Origin: Mycobacterium bohemicum DSM 44277
GTDB taxonomy: Bacteria > Actinomycetota > Actinomycetes > Mycobacteriales > Mycobacteriaceae
Reading direction: 5' to 3'
NCBI RefSeq assembly: GCF_001053185.1
Contig: NZ_CSTD01000005.1
Location: forward strand, 124,001 to 188,000
Length of the DNA stretch: 64,000 bases
Shown here: piece after piece, positions 51,914 through 61,035 of the stretch
Numbering within the stretch: the first letter of the stretch is position 1
Layout of the letters: every line of letters starts with the position of its first letter
Position numbers and translations under genes: made by a program
The notes under the pieces: generated by a model
The model's input: only the letters and a program-made list of their open reading frames with translations
What the model was told of the DNA's origin: nothing
The model's database searches: none

Positions 51914-51939
51914 AGTCTCATAGTAAGACTTTGTCTTAC
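51902..51939. promoter_or_regulatory. Paired TetR operators
   Basis: Two palindromes share the core GAC-N3-GTC. Operator 1 (51902-51924) has arms ACTATGAGAC and GTCTCATAGT around ATA. Operator 2 (51923-51939) has arms GTAAGAC and GTCTTAC around TTT. Centres are 18 bp apart, allowing two dimers to bind. Operator 1 covers the ATG of the DUF1214 gene. Confidence 0.7.
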
Positions 51940-51975
51940 AGTCAGGAACCCATCAGAGCGAATAGAGTGAGGCCG

Positions 51976-52554
51976 ATGTCCACGTCGCTCGCCGAACGCA
52001 GGCGGTCGGCCACGCGCCAGCGCATCGCCGCAGCCGCCGCCCAGCTCGTCGCCAGCCGCGGGCTGGCGGGGGCAACGGTCGACAGGATCGCCGCCGCGGC
52101 CGACATCGGCCGCGCCACGTTCTTTCGGTACTTCAACTCGAAGGAAGACGCCGTCGCCGAAGGCATGACGGCCCACTGGCTGGACCGGATCACCACCGCC
52201 CTTGCCGCCCAGCCCGCCGACCTGTCCGCCGTGGAGGCGGTGATCGGCGCCTTCGGCGAGCTCGCCGGCGGATTCGCCGAGATCGAGCACCAGGTGCACG
52301 ACTTGGCCACGCTCACGAGATCCTCCGAGGCGTTGGATGCCTGGACGCTGCACGTCTATGTGCGCTATGAGATGGCAATCGCCGAGCTGATCGCGCCGCG
52401 GATGCCCCGCTTGACTCCCCAGGACCCGAGGCCTCGCCTCATCGGTGCGCTGGCAATGGCCACGGTGCGCATCGCCCTGGACGACTGGCTGAGCCACGGC
52501 GGATCGCTACCCGACCGGGTGGGTCAAGGTCTGCGCGCGATCGACATCGGATAA
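51976..52554 (+). CDS. TetR-family transcriptional regulator
   Basis: A 192-residue TetR repressor. Its DNA-binding domain has RQRIAAAAAQLVASRGLAGA and TVDRIAAAADIGRATFFRYF, a standard recognition helix followed by NSKED. It diverges from the DUF1214/sulfotransferase operon over 62 bases containing two strong palindromes, so it very likely represses both directions. ATG 51976 follows GTGAGG. The ligand is probably related to the sulfotransferase substrate, but this is a guess. Confidence 0.93.
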   Translation: MSTSLAERRRSATRQRIAAAAAQLVASRGLAGATVDRIAAAADIGRATFFRYFNSKEDAVAEGMTAHWLDRITTALAAQPADLSAVEAVIGAFGELAGGFAEIEHQVHDLATLTRSSEALDAWTLHVYVRYEMAIAELIAPRMPRLTPQDPRPRLIGALAMATVRIALDDWLSHGGSLPDRVGQGLRAIDIG

Positions 52555-52727
52555 GCGCCGGAAACGCCTCCGATACCCACCAAAAACCAGTACGAGTTTG
52601 GGACCAATGCCCCTGCCGCAGCGCAGGGTGCGCCGATAATCTGTTCTCTAGCTTCAAGATTCGCGCGCAAAGCGTTACGCGGACGTTAACACCATGTGGC
52701 CGCCAAACAACGAAATAAGGAGTTGTC

Positions 52728-54611
52728 GTGCCCAGTGAGCACCTAGGCGGCCAGCTGAGCGGCGTCCCGCGCGGCGCGGGGACCGAGACCACTCAGCGAC
52801 TAGTCCGCTTGTTCGAGCAGATCGACGCTTTGTTGACGAGCTTGTCGAATGCGGAGTCCGCATGGGCCGACTGGCTGCCCACCATTGCACCGGAGCACCG
52901 GAGCAGCGCCCGAAACCTGGTGCATTACTGGGCGATTCGCCAACTCGATCTACGGCACCTGCAAACGGAGCTTGCGGTATTTGGGCTTTCGTCATTGGGC
53001 CGCAGCGAATCGCATGTTCAGGCCACGCTTGCGGCGGTCCGCGCAGCAATCGCCGCCATGCTGGGTGGGGAGTGGCAGCCGCCTCCACCGTCGGCGGTGC
53101 CGATTGAACAGGGGCCAACGATCCTGCGCCAACACACAGTGGATCTGCTGGGGCCCCGCCCGGCCCATCGCATGGGACGCATCATGGTGACGCTGCCTTC
53201 GGAGGCCGCGACCGACCCTGACGTGGTCCGCGAATTCGTGCAGCGAGGCATGAACATCGCACGGATCAACTGCGCCCACGACGATGTACAGGCGTGGCGC
53301 GCGATGGCACACCATGTCCGGGAGGCGGCCGCACGTGCCGGCACAACGTGTCGGGTGGCGATGGATCTGGCAGGGCCGAAGCTGCGAACCGGACCACTCG
53401 AGCCGGGACCGCGCGTCGTCAAGCTACGTCCGCAAAGAGGCGCTCTCGGTCAGGTTGTCACCCCGGCGCGGGGGTGGCTGACGTCGACCGAGGAGCCGAC
53501 CGACCCGCCCGAACCCGGGATGGTGTCGGTTACGGTGCCGCGGCACTGGCTGACCAACCGCGCCGCCGACGATGTCCTGGTTTTGCGCGACGCCCGCGGG
53601 GCCAAGCGTGAACTCGTTCTGGAAGCTGCTGCCGATACCCCGGGCGGATTCCTGATGACCGCACGAAAAAGGACGTACTTGGAAACCGGAACGGCGCTGC
53701 ATGCCGGAGACGGTGGGGAATCGACCGAAGTTGGAACGCTGCCCGAGACCGAGCAGAGTCTGGTGCTGCACCCTGGCGACCTTCTGCAGTTGACCCGCGA
53801 CTGTTCACCGGCTCCGGTCGACGGCAGCCAAGCTCTTCCGCGCATCGGTTGCACGTTGCACGAGGCTTTCGACCGCGCCCGCGTGGGTGACGCGGTCTAC
53901 TTTGACGACGGGAAGGTCGGTGGGCGGTTGGTGTCGGTCGACCGCGACGTCCTCACCGTGCGCATCGACCACCCACAGCAGGGGCAAGCCCACCTGAAGG
54001 CCGGCAAGGGCATCAATATGCCCGACACCGACTTGCCGATTTCGGCGCTCACCGATCGCGACGCCGCCGACTTGGCGGCCGTGGCAGAACTGGCGGATCT
54101 GGTCCAGCTGTCATTCGTGCGCACCCCGTCCGATGTCGAGCGGCTACTCGATGAGCTCGGCCGGCTTGGTGCCGACAACTTGGGCCTCGTGCTGAAGATT
54201 GAAACTCGGCAGGGCTTCGAAAACCTGCCGCAGTTGTTGCTGACGGCGATGCGCCGGCCCCGGGTGGGGGTGATGATCGCTCGCGGGGATTTGGCAGTCG
54301 AGTGCGGTTATGAGCGGATGGCCGAATTGCAGGAGGAGATTCTGTGGTTGTGTGAGGCTGCGCACCTGCCGGTGATTTGGGCGACCCAGGTGCTCGAGCA
54401 ACTTGCCAAGACCGGGCTCCCGTCCCGCGCCGAGATCAGCGATGCGGCGATGAGCGAGCGGGCCGAGTGCGTGATGCTGAACAAGGGCCCGTACCTCAAC
54501 GACGCAGTCACCGTCCTCGACAACATCATGCGGCGAATGGGAGGGCACCACTACAAGAAGAACGCCTTGTTCCGTCCGCTACGGTCCTGGTCGCCGCCCC
54601 GCGGGCGATGA
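52728..54611 (+). CDS. Atypical pyruvate kinase-like protein with N-terminal helical extension
   Basis: A 627-residue protein. Residues 1-140 are a helical extension (LVHYWAIRQLDLRHLQTELA). The rest is a pyruvate kinase barrel plus B domain: GMNIARINCAHD (R179, N181, H184), MDLAGPKLRTG (D213, K218), LKIETRQGF, MIARGDLAVECG and ATQVLEQLAKTGLPSRAEIS. The usual C-terminal allosteric domain is absent. The residue equal to muscle S77 is alanine (A183), while L214/A215/K218 resemble the potassium-independent group. Activity toward PEP is likely but not certain. GTG 52728 follows AAGGAG. Confidence 0.85.
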   Translation: MPSEHLGGQLSGVPRGAGTETTQRLVRLFEQIDALLTSLSNAESAWADWLPTIAPEHRSSARNLVHYWAIRQLDLRHLQTELAVFGLSSLGRSESHVQATLAAVRAAIAAMLGGEWQPPPPSAVPIEQGPTILRQHTVDLLGPRPAHRMGRIMVTLPSEAATDPDVVREFVQRGMNIARINCAHDDVQAWRAMAHHVREAAARAGTTCRVAMDLAGPKLRTGPLEPGPRVVKLRPQRGALGQVVTPARGWLTSTEEPTDPPEPGMVSVTVPRHWLTNRAADDVLVLRDARGAKRELVLEAAADTPGGFLMTARKRTYLETGTALHAGDGGESTEVGTLPETEQSLVLHPGDLLQLTRDCSPAPVDGSQALPRIGCTLHEAFDRARVGDAVYFDDGKVGGRLVSVDRDVLTVRIDHPQQGQAHLKAGKGINMPDTDLPISALTDRDAADLAAVAELADLVQLSFVRTPSDVERLLDELGRLGADNLGLVLKIETRQGFENLPQLLLTAMRRPRVGVMIARGDLAVECGYERMAELQEEILWLCEAAHLPVIWATQVLEQLAKTGLPSRAEISDAAMSERAECVMLNKGPYLNDAVTVLDNIMRRMGGHHYKKNALFRPLRSWSPPRGR

Positions 54612-54867
54612 GTCGTGGCGCCAGTTCGGCTCTCGAGAGTGAACCTGCCTGCGCCGGTCGGTATCGAACGGCGCGATGCCGCAATCCGGCCTACGGCCCG
54701 GCTGTGAGTCAGTCAGCGAATCAATGGCCTATTAGTCGATATACGGCGCGTGGGACAGTGCGCGCTCGGGCCACACATCGGTTGCATGGCAACGGCTGAC
54801 GCCGCTGGCGCCGTTGACACCGCGACCGGCGGCATTGTCTACTAGTCCCTTATTAGGGAGGCCGGCA

Positions 54868-56199
54868 GTGCACAAGGATGACCTGATCCTGATCAGCGTC
54901 GATGACCACATCGCCGAGCCGGCCGACATGTTCGACGCCCACGTTCCGCCGAAGTACAAAGACCGGGCCCCGCGGGTCGTCATCGAACCCGACGGCGTCC
55001 AGCAGTGGTACTACGGCGAGATCCGCGGGCGGAACATGGGCCTCAACGCGGTCGCGGGCAAGCCGCGTGAGATGTACAACGTCGACGCCTCCCGCTACGA
55101 CGAGATGCGCCCGGGCTGCTTCAACGTCGACGAACGGATTCGCGACATGAACGCCGGCGGACAGCTGGCGGGGCTGAACTTCCCCAACTTCACCGGCTTC
55201 TCCGGCCAGGTCCTCAACCAGGGCCCCGACCGCGACGTCAACCTGGTGATGATCAAGGCCTACAACGATTGGCACGTCGACGAGTGGTGCGCGGCGTACC
55301 CGGGCCGGTTCATCCCCTGCGGGATCCTGCCGCTGTTCGACGTCGCCGAGGCCGCCACGGAGGTCCGTCGCCTTGCCGAAAAGGGTTGCCACGCGGTGAC
55401 ATTCTCGGAGAATCCCGAGGCGCTGCAGATGCCGAGCATCCACTCCCGGTACTGGTACCCGCTGTTCGAGGCCGTCTGTGAGACCAGGACCGTGCTGTGC
55501 ACGCACGTCGGCTCCGCCTCGCGGTCACCGATGGTGTCGACGGACGCCCCGCCGAGTGTGATGATGACGGCGTCGTCGATGATGAGCATGTTCACCTTCA
55601 CCGAGCTGATCTGGGCGCAGTTCTACGCCGACTTTCCCGAGATCAAGTTCTCGCTCACCGAGGGCGACGTCGGCTGGATCCCGTACTTCCTGTGGCGCGC
55701 CGAGCACGTGTACAAGCGTCACTCGGGGTGGACGCAGGCGACGTTCCCGCCGGGCTACGGCGGACCGACCGACGTCTTCAAGCGGCACTTCTACACCTGC
55801 TTCATCAGCGACAAGGTGGGCGTGCGCAACATGGACTGGTTCAACGAGGACATGTTGTGCTGGGAGTCCGACTTCCCGCACTCCGACAGCAACTGGCCTT
55901 TCGCCCCGGAGGACGTCATCGAAACCATGGGCCATCTCGACGACGCGGTCATCAATAAGATCACGCACGAAAACGCCATGGCCGCTTACTCTTTCGACCC
56001 CTTCCGGCACATCCCGAAGGAGCGGGCGCGCGCCGGCCACCTCCGCGGCCAGGCCACCGACGTCGACGTCGTCACCCACGTCGGGCGCGCGGCCAGCCAG
56101 CGCGACCGCGACGCGTGGACGCGGATGACCCAATTCGCCCTGCAGGCTCAGGCCGAGGCGGTCGGAATCGCCGGGCGCGCCACCACGCTGGGCGACTGA
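54868..56199 (+). CDS. Amidohydrolase-2 family metal-dependent hydrolase
   Basis: A 443-residue TIM-barrel hydrolase or decarboxylase of the amidohydrolase-2 group. It begins LILISVDDHIAEPADMFDAH (metal region), and has RFIPCGILPLFDV, TVLCTHVGS with a barrel histidine, and the late WESDFPHSDSNWPF with the metal aspartate. Related mycobacterial proteins act on CoA-independent acids in steroid-like clusters. GTG 54868 follows AGGGAGG. It heads a run of genes with gaps of a few bases or overlaps to PadR at 60.4 kb. The 256-bp gap before it shows no clear operator. Confidence 0.9.
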   Translation: MHKDDLILISVDDHIAEPADMFDAHVPPKYKDRAPRVVIEPDGVQQWYYGEIRGRNMGLNAVAGKPREMYNVDASRYDEMRPGCFNVDERIRDMNAGGQLAGLNFPNFTGFSGQVLNQGPDRDVNLVMIKAYNDWHVDEWCAAYPGRFIPCGILPLFDVAEAATEVRRLAEKGCHAVTFSENPEALQMPSIHSRYWYPLFEAVCETRTVLCTHVGSASRSPMVSTDAPPSVMMTASSMMSMFTFTELIWAQFYADFPEIKFSLTEGDVGWIPYFLWRAEHVYKRHSGWTQATFPPGYGGPTDVFKRHFYTCFISDKVGVRNMDWFNEDMLCWESDFPHSDSNWPFAPEDVIETMGHLDDAVINKITHENAMAAYSFDPFRHIPKERARAGHLRGQATDVDVVTHVGRAASQRDRDAWTRMTQFALQAQAEAVGIAGRATTLGD

Positions 56200-56202
56200 T
56201 CC

Positions 56203-58479
56203 GTGAGTGTGCAGGCGCCGTTCGAGGGCTGGCGTGTGCTGGAGTTGTCCAACGGGATCGCCGCGTCCTACTGCGGCAAGATGTTCGCCGACGCGGGCGC
56301 GGACGTGGTGAAACTCGAGACGCAAAGGGGAGATTCGCTGCGCTACTGGTCGGCGGGCGGGCCGCCGGGGGCGCTGTTCTCCTACCTGGCGGCGGGCAAG
56401 AGGTCGGTCGTGCACCGCGCCGGCGCCGGGATCACGGCGCTGCTGGCCGGCGCCGACGTCGTGCTCACCGACCTGACCGACGGGTGGACCCTCGAGGGCA
56501 TCACCCGGCACACCGGCCCCGCGGCGGTGGTCTTGGCCGTCACACCCTTCGGCACCACGGGTCCCTACGTCGACGAGGGCGTCGTCGCCAACGAATTCAT
56601 CCTGCAGGCGCTGTGCGGCTCGATCGACGGCCGCGGCTGGCCCGGCGACGAACCCGTGCAGGCGGGCGGCCGGCTCGGGGAGTGGCTGGCGGGCACCTTC
56701 GCCGCGGCGGTCGCCGCGGCCGCCGCCCGGCACGCGTTGCGCACCGGGCACGGCGAGGTGATCGACGTGTCGACGTACGAGGCGATGGCCATCGCGATGG
56801 GCGGCCTCTCGGCGATGTCGGCCAGCGTGCTCGGAGCGGATTCCCTTGTGCACCAACGCAGTCTGGAACTGCCGTCGATCGTCCCCACGGCCGACGGCCT
56901 GGTCGGATTCTGCACCATCACCGCCCAGCAGTTCCAGGACTTCCTGGTCATGATCGAGCGCGCGGACCTGCTCGACGACGCCGACCTGGCCTCGTTCGAG
57001 GGGCGCGTCGCGCGCCGCGACGAATTCCTCGGCATGGTCACGCAATGGACCCGGGCGCGCAGCACCCGGGAGATCGTGGACCTCGCCGTCGCCTTCCGAA
57101 TACCGGTCGCCCCCATCGGGTCCCCGGCCACCCTGCCGGAGGTCGACCACTTCGTGGAACGGGGCGTGTTCGTCGATTCCGGGGCCGGCGCGCTGCGGCC
57201 GCGGGTGCCCTACCGCAGCGACGCGATCGCGACCGCGCCGCCCCGGCAACCGCCGGAACTCGGCGCCGACAACGGGCGCTGCGATTGGCCACCCAGGCCG
57301 GCGCGGGCCGACCCGCGCGCGGACGCGCTTCCGCTGTCCGACATCCGGATTGCCGACTTCACCGCCTTCTGGGCCGGCCCGTTCGCCACCCAGCTGCTCG
57401 GCGCGCTGGGCGCCGACGTCGTCAAGATCGAAGGCGTTCGGCGGCCCGACGGCATGAGGTTCTCGGCGGGCCGGCCCCCCACCTGGGACCAGTGGTGGGA
57501 GTGGGGCCCGGTTTTCCTGTGCAGCAACAACAACAAACGCGCCATCAGCGCCGAACTCAGCGCCGACGCCGGACGCGCCATCGCCCTGGACCTCATCGCG
57601 TCGTCCGACCTCGTCATGGAGAACTTCTCACCCCGGGTGATGGAGAACTTCCGCCTCGATTGGGATGCCGTGCGCGCGGCCAACCCCCGCGCCGTCATGG
57701 TCCGGATGCCGGCGTTCGGGCTCGACGGGCCGTGGCGTGACCGGGTCGGCTTCGCGCAGACGATGGAGCAGGCCACCGGAATGGCGTGGATGACCGGACA
57801 CGCCGACGGCCCGCCGGTGATCCCGCGCGGCGTCTGCGACCCGATCGCGGGGCTGCACGCCGCGTTCGCGGCGGTGGCCGCGCTCGTGGTACGCGATCGC
57901 AGCGGTGCGGGGATGCAGGTGGAGGCGGTGATGGTGGAGTCGGCGCTGAACGTGGCCGCCGAAATGGTGTTGGAGTACACGGGTAACGGCATCGAGATGC
58001 GCCGGGCCGGCAATCGCGGCCCCGGCGCGACCCCGCAGGGCGTCTACGCATGCCGCGGCGAGGACGAGTGGGTCGCAATCGCCGCGATGGACGACGCCGC
58101 CCGTGCCGCGCTGGCGGGCCTGATCGGTCAGCCCGGGCTCCCCGAGGCCGAGTGGCGCGAGCGGGCCGACGAGCTCGACAAGCTCATCTCGGGCTGGGCC
58201 GCGGGCTTCACCGCGGCCGACGCGGCCCGCGCGCTGCGCGCGAGGCTGCGGGCGCGCGGCTTCTGGGAACGCGTCGACCATCCCGTCGCCGGATCGTTCT
58301 TGTGCACGGGCATGCCGTTCGCGTTCGCCGGGCGGCCGCGGCGCTGGATCCGCCGGGTGCCGCCGCTGTACGGCCAGCACACCGCCGAGGTGCTGACCGG
58401 TGTGCTGGGTTACGGCGCAGGAGATTTGGCGAGCCTGCACGAGTGCGGCGCCGTCGCCGCCCGGCCGGCGGGGCTCTGA
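56203..58479 (+). CDS. Double-length CaiB/BaiF family III CoA-transferase
   Basis: A 758-residue protein with two family III CoA-transferase units in tandem (about 1-355 and 368-758). Each starts with a Rossmann-like part (FEGWRVLELSNGIAASYCG; IRIADFTAFWAGPFATQLLG) and has ADVVKLE or ADVVKIE. The catalytic aspartate of formyl-CoA transferase is replaced by glutamate in both halves: E193 (VIDVSTYEAM) and E579 (AVMVESALN). Such enzymes move CoA between acids without ATP. The usual form is an interlocked dimer; fusion makes this in one chain. GTG 56203 is three bases after the amidohydrolase stop. Confidence 0.9.
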   Translation: MSVQAPFEGWRVLELSNGIAASYCGKMFADAGADVVKLETQRGDSLRYWSAGGPPGALFSYLAAGKRSVVHRAGAGITALLAGADVVLTDLTDGWTLEGITRHTGPAAVVLAVTPFGTTGPYVDEGVVANEFILQALCGSIDGRGWPGDEPVQAGGRLGEWLAGTFAAAVAAAAARHALRTGHGEVIDVSTYEAMAIAMGGLSAMSASVLGADSLVHQRSLELPSIVPTADGLVGFCTITAQQFQDFLVMIERADLLDDADLASFEGRVARRDEFLGMVTQWTRARSTREIVDLAVAFRIPVAPIGSPATLPEVDHFVERGVFVDSGAGALRPRVPYRSDAIATAPPRQPPELGADNGRCDWPPRPARADPRADALPLSDIRIADFTAFWAGPFATQLLGALGADVVKIEGVRRPDGMRFSAGRPPTWDQWWEWGPVFLCSNNNKRAISAELSADAGRAIALDLIASSDLVMENFSPRVMENFRLDWDAVRAANPRAVMVRMPAFGLDGPWRDRVGFAQTMEQATGMAWMTGHADGPPVIPRGVCDPIAGLHAAFAAVAALVVRDRSGAGMQVEAVMVESALNVAAEMVLEYTGNGIEMRRAGNRGPGATPQGVYACRGEDEWVAIAAMDDAARAALAGLIGQPGLPEAEWRERADELDKLISGWAAGFTAADAARALRARLRARGFWERVDHPVAGSFLCTGMPFAFAGRPRRWIRRVPPLYGQHTAEVLTGVLGYGAGDLASLHECGAVAARPAGL

Positions 58480-58480
58480 C

Positions 58481-58810
58481 GTGGCGGTGACTTTGTGCGT
58501 GGCCCCGCGGTCCGGCGAACTGTGCGCGCCGGTGCGGTTCTTGCTTCGCCAGGATTCGGTGGTGATGGAACTGACCGCGCGGCACCGCATCACGGGCGTC
58601 GAGTGGGACGACAAGGAGCGCGCGGTGGTCTTGACGGTCGAGATCACCGACCCGAGCACGGCGCGCCCCGTCGACGTGCGGATCGACGTCGTCGGCGCCG
58701 GAGTCCCGCACGCCGAGGCGCGGACCAAGACGATCGGACGGATCAACCGCGACGGGCGCGACTGCGATGTCGTCGGCACCTACCTGGGGGTGGTCGCGGA
58801 TGAGAACTGA
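58481..58810 (+). CDS. Hypothetical protein in the CoA-transferase operon
   Basis: A 109-residue protein I do not recognise. It appears mostly beta-stranded (RHRITGVEWDDKERAVVLTV, VDVRIDVVGAG, VVGTYLGVV) with no signal peptide or membrane helix and four cysteines or fewer in no metal pattern. GTG 58481 is one base after the CoA-transferase stop, and its 3' end overlaps the next gene, so it is translated with the pathway. A small binding or chaperone subunit for the thiolase-fold protein is possible, but this is speculation. Confidence 0.75.
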   Translation: MAVTLCVAPRSGELCAPVRFLLRQDSVVMELTARHRITGVEWDDKERAVVLTVEITDPSTARPVDVRIDVVGAGVPHAEARTKTIGRINRDGRDCDVVGTYLGVVADEN

Positions 58811-59966
58811 TCCGGCGAAGCGCACCGCGGCCATCGTCGGCGTGCACAACACCCGCCAGGGCCGCCGCCTCGACGGGGAGACGTCACGCAGTCTGGCGCT
58901 CAAGGCGATTCACGGCGCACTCGCCGACGCGGGCCTGGGTCTCGACGACGTCGACGGGATCAGCGCCGGCCCGCTGTCCACCACGCTGATCTATGACCTG
59001 CGCCTGGGCCCGGCCTGGCAGGGACTGGGTTTCGGGGTCGGCATGATCACCGAGGCGGCCACCGCGATCGAGCACGGCATGGCCGACGTGGTGGTGCTGG
59101 TCGCGGCCCAGGCCGGCGAGTACCGCGACCACCAGGCCACCGCACCGTGGACCCGGCCCGAGAACGAATTCGTCGCACCGTGGGGCATGTTCACCGCCGC
59201 CGAGTTCGCCCTGATCGCCCGGCGCCACATGCACGTCTACGGCACGACGCGCGAACAACTTTCGATTGTGGCGGCGACGATCCGCAACAACGGGTCGCGA
59301 AACCCCGACGCGGTGTACCACCAACGGGGGCCGTTCATCCCGGACGACATCACCGCGTCTCGGCCCATAGCCGAACCGTTCCACCTGCTCGACTGCGCCA
59401 CCACGTCCGAGGGCGGCTGCGCGCTGGTGGTGGCCAACATCGACAAGGTCGACGTCACCGGCCGGCCGATTTACGTGCTGGGCAGCGGCGCCGACTTCCA
59501 CGGCCCGTCCTACCAGCACCCGCCCGCGTGGGACCTCGCCGGGCGACGCGGGGACCACGTGAACGGCGTCGTCGGCAGGCGCGCGGCCCAGCGGGCGTTC
59601 ACCCATGCCGGGCTGCGCCCGGACGACGTCGACGTGCTGGAGCTCTACGACCCGTTCTCCTTCGAAATCATCCGTCAGCTCGAGGCATTCGGGTTCTGTG
59701 GCGAGGGAGAGGGCGGACCCTTCGTCGCCGACGGCCACATCGCGCTTGACGGCAGCCACCCGATCACCACCGACGGAGGGACGATGTCGTTCAGCCATGC
59801 CGGCTCAAACCCGCAGATGATGCAGCGGGCCGTCCGCGCCGTCCAGCAGTTGCGCGGCCAGGCCGGCGATCTGCAGGTGCCCGGCGCCCGGGTCGCGTTC
59901 TGCAGCAACGGGGGAGCCGGGGCCCTGTTCACCACGGTGCTGCTGCTGGGGGCCGAACCACGATGA
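58800..59966 (+). CDS. Thiolase-fold lipid-transfer-like protein (Ltp2-type)
   Basis: A 388-residue thiolase-superfamily protein. The nucleophile region reads LGFGVGMITEA with no cysteine, while the C-terminal half has VLELYDPFSFEIIRQLEAFG and ITTDGGTMSFSHAG, close to Ltp2-like aldolases. It probably forms a complex with the DUF35 protein encoded next, cleaving a beta-hydroxy or beta-keto acyl-CoA. ATG 58800 overlaps the preceding gene by 11 bases; the 3' end overlaps the next ATG by four. Confidence 0.9.
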   Translation: MRTDPAKRTAAIVGVHNTRQGRRLDGETSRSLALKAIHGALADAGLGLDDVDGISAGPLSTTLIYDLRLGPAWQGLGFGVGMITEAATAIEHGMADVVVLVAAQAGEYRDHQATAPWTRPENEFVAPWGMFTAAEFALIARRHMHVYGTTREQLSIVAATIRNNGSRNPDAVYHQRGPFIPDDITASRPIAEPFHLLDCATTSEGGCALVVANIDKVDVTGRPIYVLGSGADFHGPSYQHPPAWDLAGRRGDHVNGVVGRRAAQRAFTHAGLRPDDVDVLELYDPFSFEIIRQLEAFGFCGEGEGGPFVADGHIALDGSHPITTDGGTMSFSHAGSNPQMMQRAVRAVQQLRGQAGDLQVPGARVAFCSNGGAGALFTTVLLLGAEPR

Positions 59967-60391
59967 GCACCCTGCAACCACAACCGGGCCCGGTGCCGCA
60001 CGCCAGCAGCCCGCTGAGCGCCGCCTTCTGGGAGGGGTGCCGGTCCGAGGAGCTGCGCTATCAGCGTTGCGCGGCATGCGGACTGGCCAACTTCCCGCCG
60101 ACCGAGCATTGCCGCCAATGCCTTTCGCCACAACTGCGGTGGCAAACCGGCGACGGCACGGGCGAGATCTACAGCTGGACGGTGGTGCACCGCCCGGTCT
60201 CCCCGGAGTTCGAACCGCCCTACGCGCCTGCCATCGTCACGCTGGACGAGGGCTACCAGATGCTCACCAACGTCGTCGGGGTGGCGGCCGGTGACCTGGC
60301 CATCGGCATGCGGGTGCGGGTGCAGTTCCACCCCGTGGGGCCCGACGTGACTTTGCCGTATTTCACGCCGTACTTCGCTGGTCCACCGTGA
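59963..60391 (+). CDS. DUF35 OB-fold protein with intact zinc ribbon
   Basis: A 142-residue DUF35 protein. The zinc ribbon is complete with C36-x2-C39 and C50-x2-C53 (YQRCAACG, EHCRQC), followed by the OB fold (TGEIYSWTVVHRPVSPEF, IGMRVRVQF). It is the partner of the thiolase-fold protein just upstream (ATGA overlap). Compare the zinc-less paralog at 49.1 kb. The PadR gene begins within its stop codon. Confidence 0.92.
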   Translation: MSTLQPQPGPVPHASSPLSAAFWEGCRSEELRYQRCAACGLANFPPTEHCRQCLSPQLRWQTGDGTGEIYSWTVVHRPVSPEFEPPYAPAIVTLDEGYQMLTNVVGVAAGDLAIGMRVRVQFHPVGPDVTLPYFTPYFAGPP

Positions 60392-61035
60392 GCCGCGTGC
60401 GCAGCGTGGACGGGTTGCCGGTCACCGCCTACCTCGTCCTGGGCGTGCTGGCCGCCAACGACGAGCAACTCACCGCCGGCGAGATCAAGACGCGCGCCGA
60501 ACTGTCGGTCGGCCACTTCTACTGGTCGCCGTCGGTCAGCCACGTGCGGCGGGAGCTGACCCGGTTGCTGGCGCGCGGGCTGGTCAACGAAATCGGGGCC
60601 CGGTCGGGCAAGCGCGCGATCACGTTGTACGAGACCACCGATGCCGGGCTCGCCGCGCTCCGCGGCTGGGTCCAGCACATCCCGGATCAGGATCGGGTCG
60701 TCATCAAGCACCCCGTCATCCTCAAGACCTGGCTCGCGCGGGGAAAGGACCCCGAGAACGTCATCGACACCCTGGAGCGGCACCTCGAGGCGACCCGCGC
60801 CCGGCTGGACGAGGCGTTGTGGTCGCGGCAACGCTCCCGCGACCTCGGCATCGTCGACGATCCCGAGCAGCGGTTCTCGTTCGCGGTCCTCGACTACGCC
60901 ATCCGCGGGCTGTACGCGGAGATCTCGAACATCTCCGCGCTCCGCGACGAGATCGCCACGGGCACAACGCGCGATCCCGTCACGCGGGTGCGGCGGTCGA
61001 AGGGACAGATGCGCCGCCGGGTTGCCCGGGGGTAG
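60388..61035 (+). CDS. PadR-family transcriptional regulator
   Basis: A 215-residue PadR-type winged-helix regulator: LPVTAYLVLGVLAANDEQLT, the helix-turn-helix and wing (SHVRRELTRLLARGLVNEIG, then RAITLYETTDAGLAALR), and a C-terminal coiled-coil-like dimer helix (ENVIDTLERHLEATRARLDE). It is the last gene of the CoA-transferase operon, with a four-base overlap (GTGA) to the DUF35 gene. The 3' end overlaps the convergent acyl-CoA synthetase gene by 56 bases. It probably gives feedback on the operon. Confidence 0.92.
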   Translation: MSRVRSVDGLPVTAYLVLGVLAANDEQLTAGEIKTRAELSVGHFYWSPSVSHVRRELTRLLARGLVNEIGARSGKRAITLYETTDAGLAALRGWVQHIPDQDRVVIKHPVILKTWLARGKDPENVIDTLERHLEATRARLDEALWSRQRSRDLGIVDDPEQRFSFAVLDYAIRGLYAEISNISALRDEIATGTTRDPVTRVRRSKGQMRRRVARG

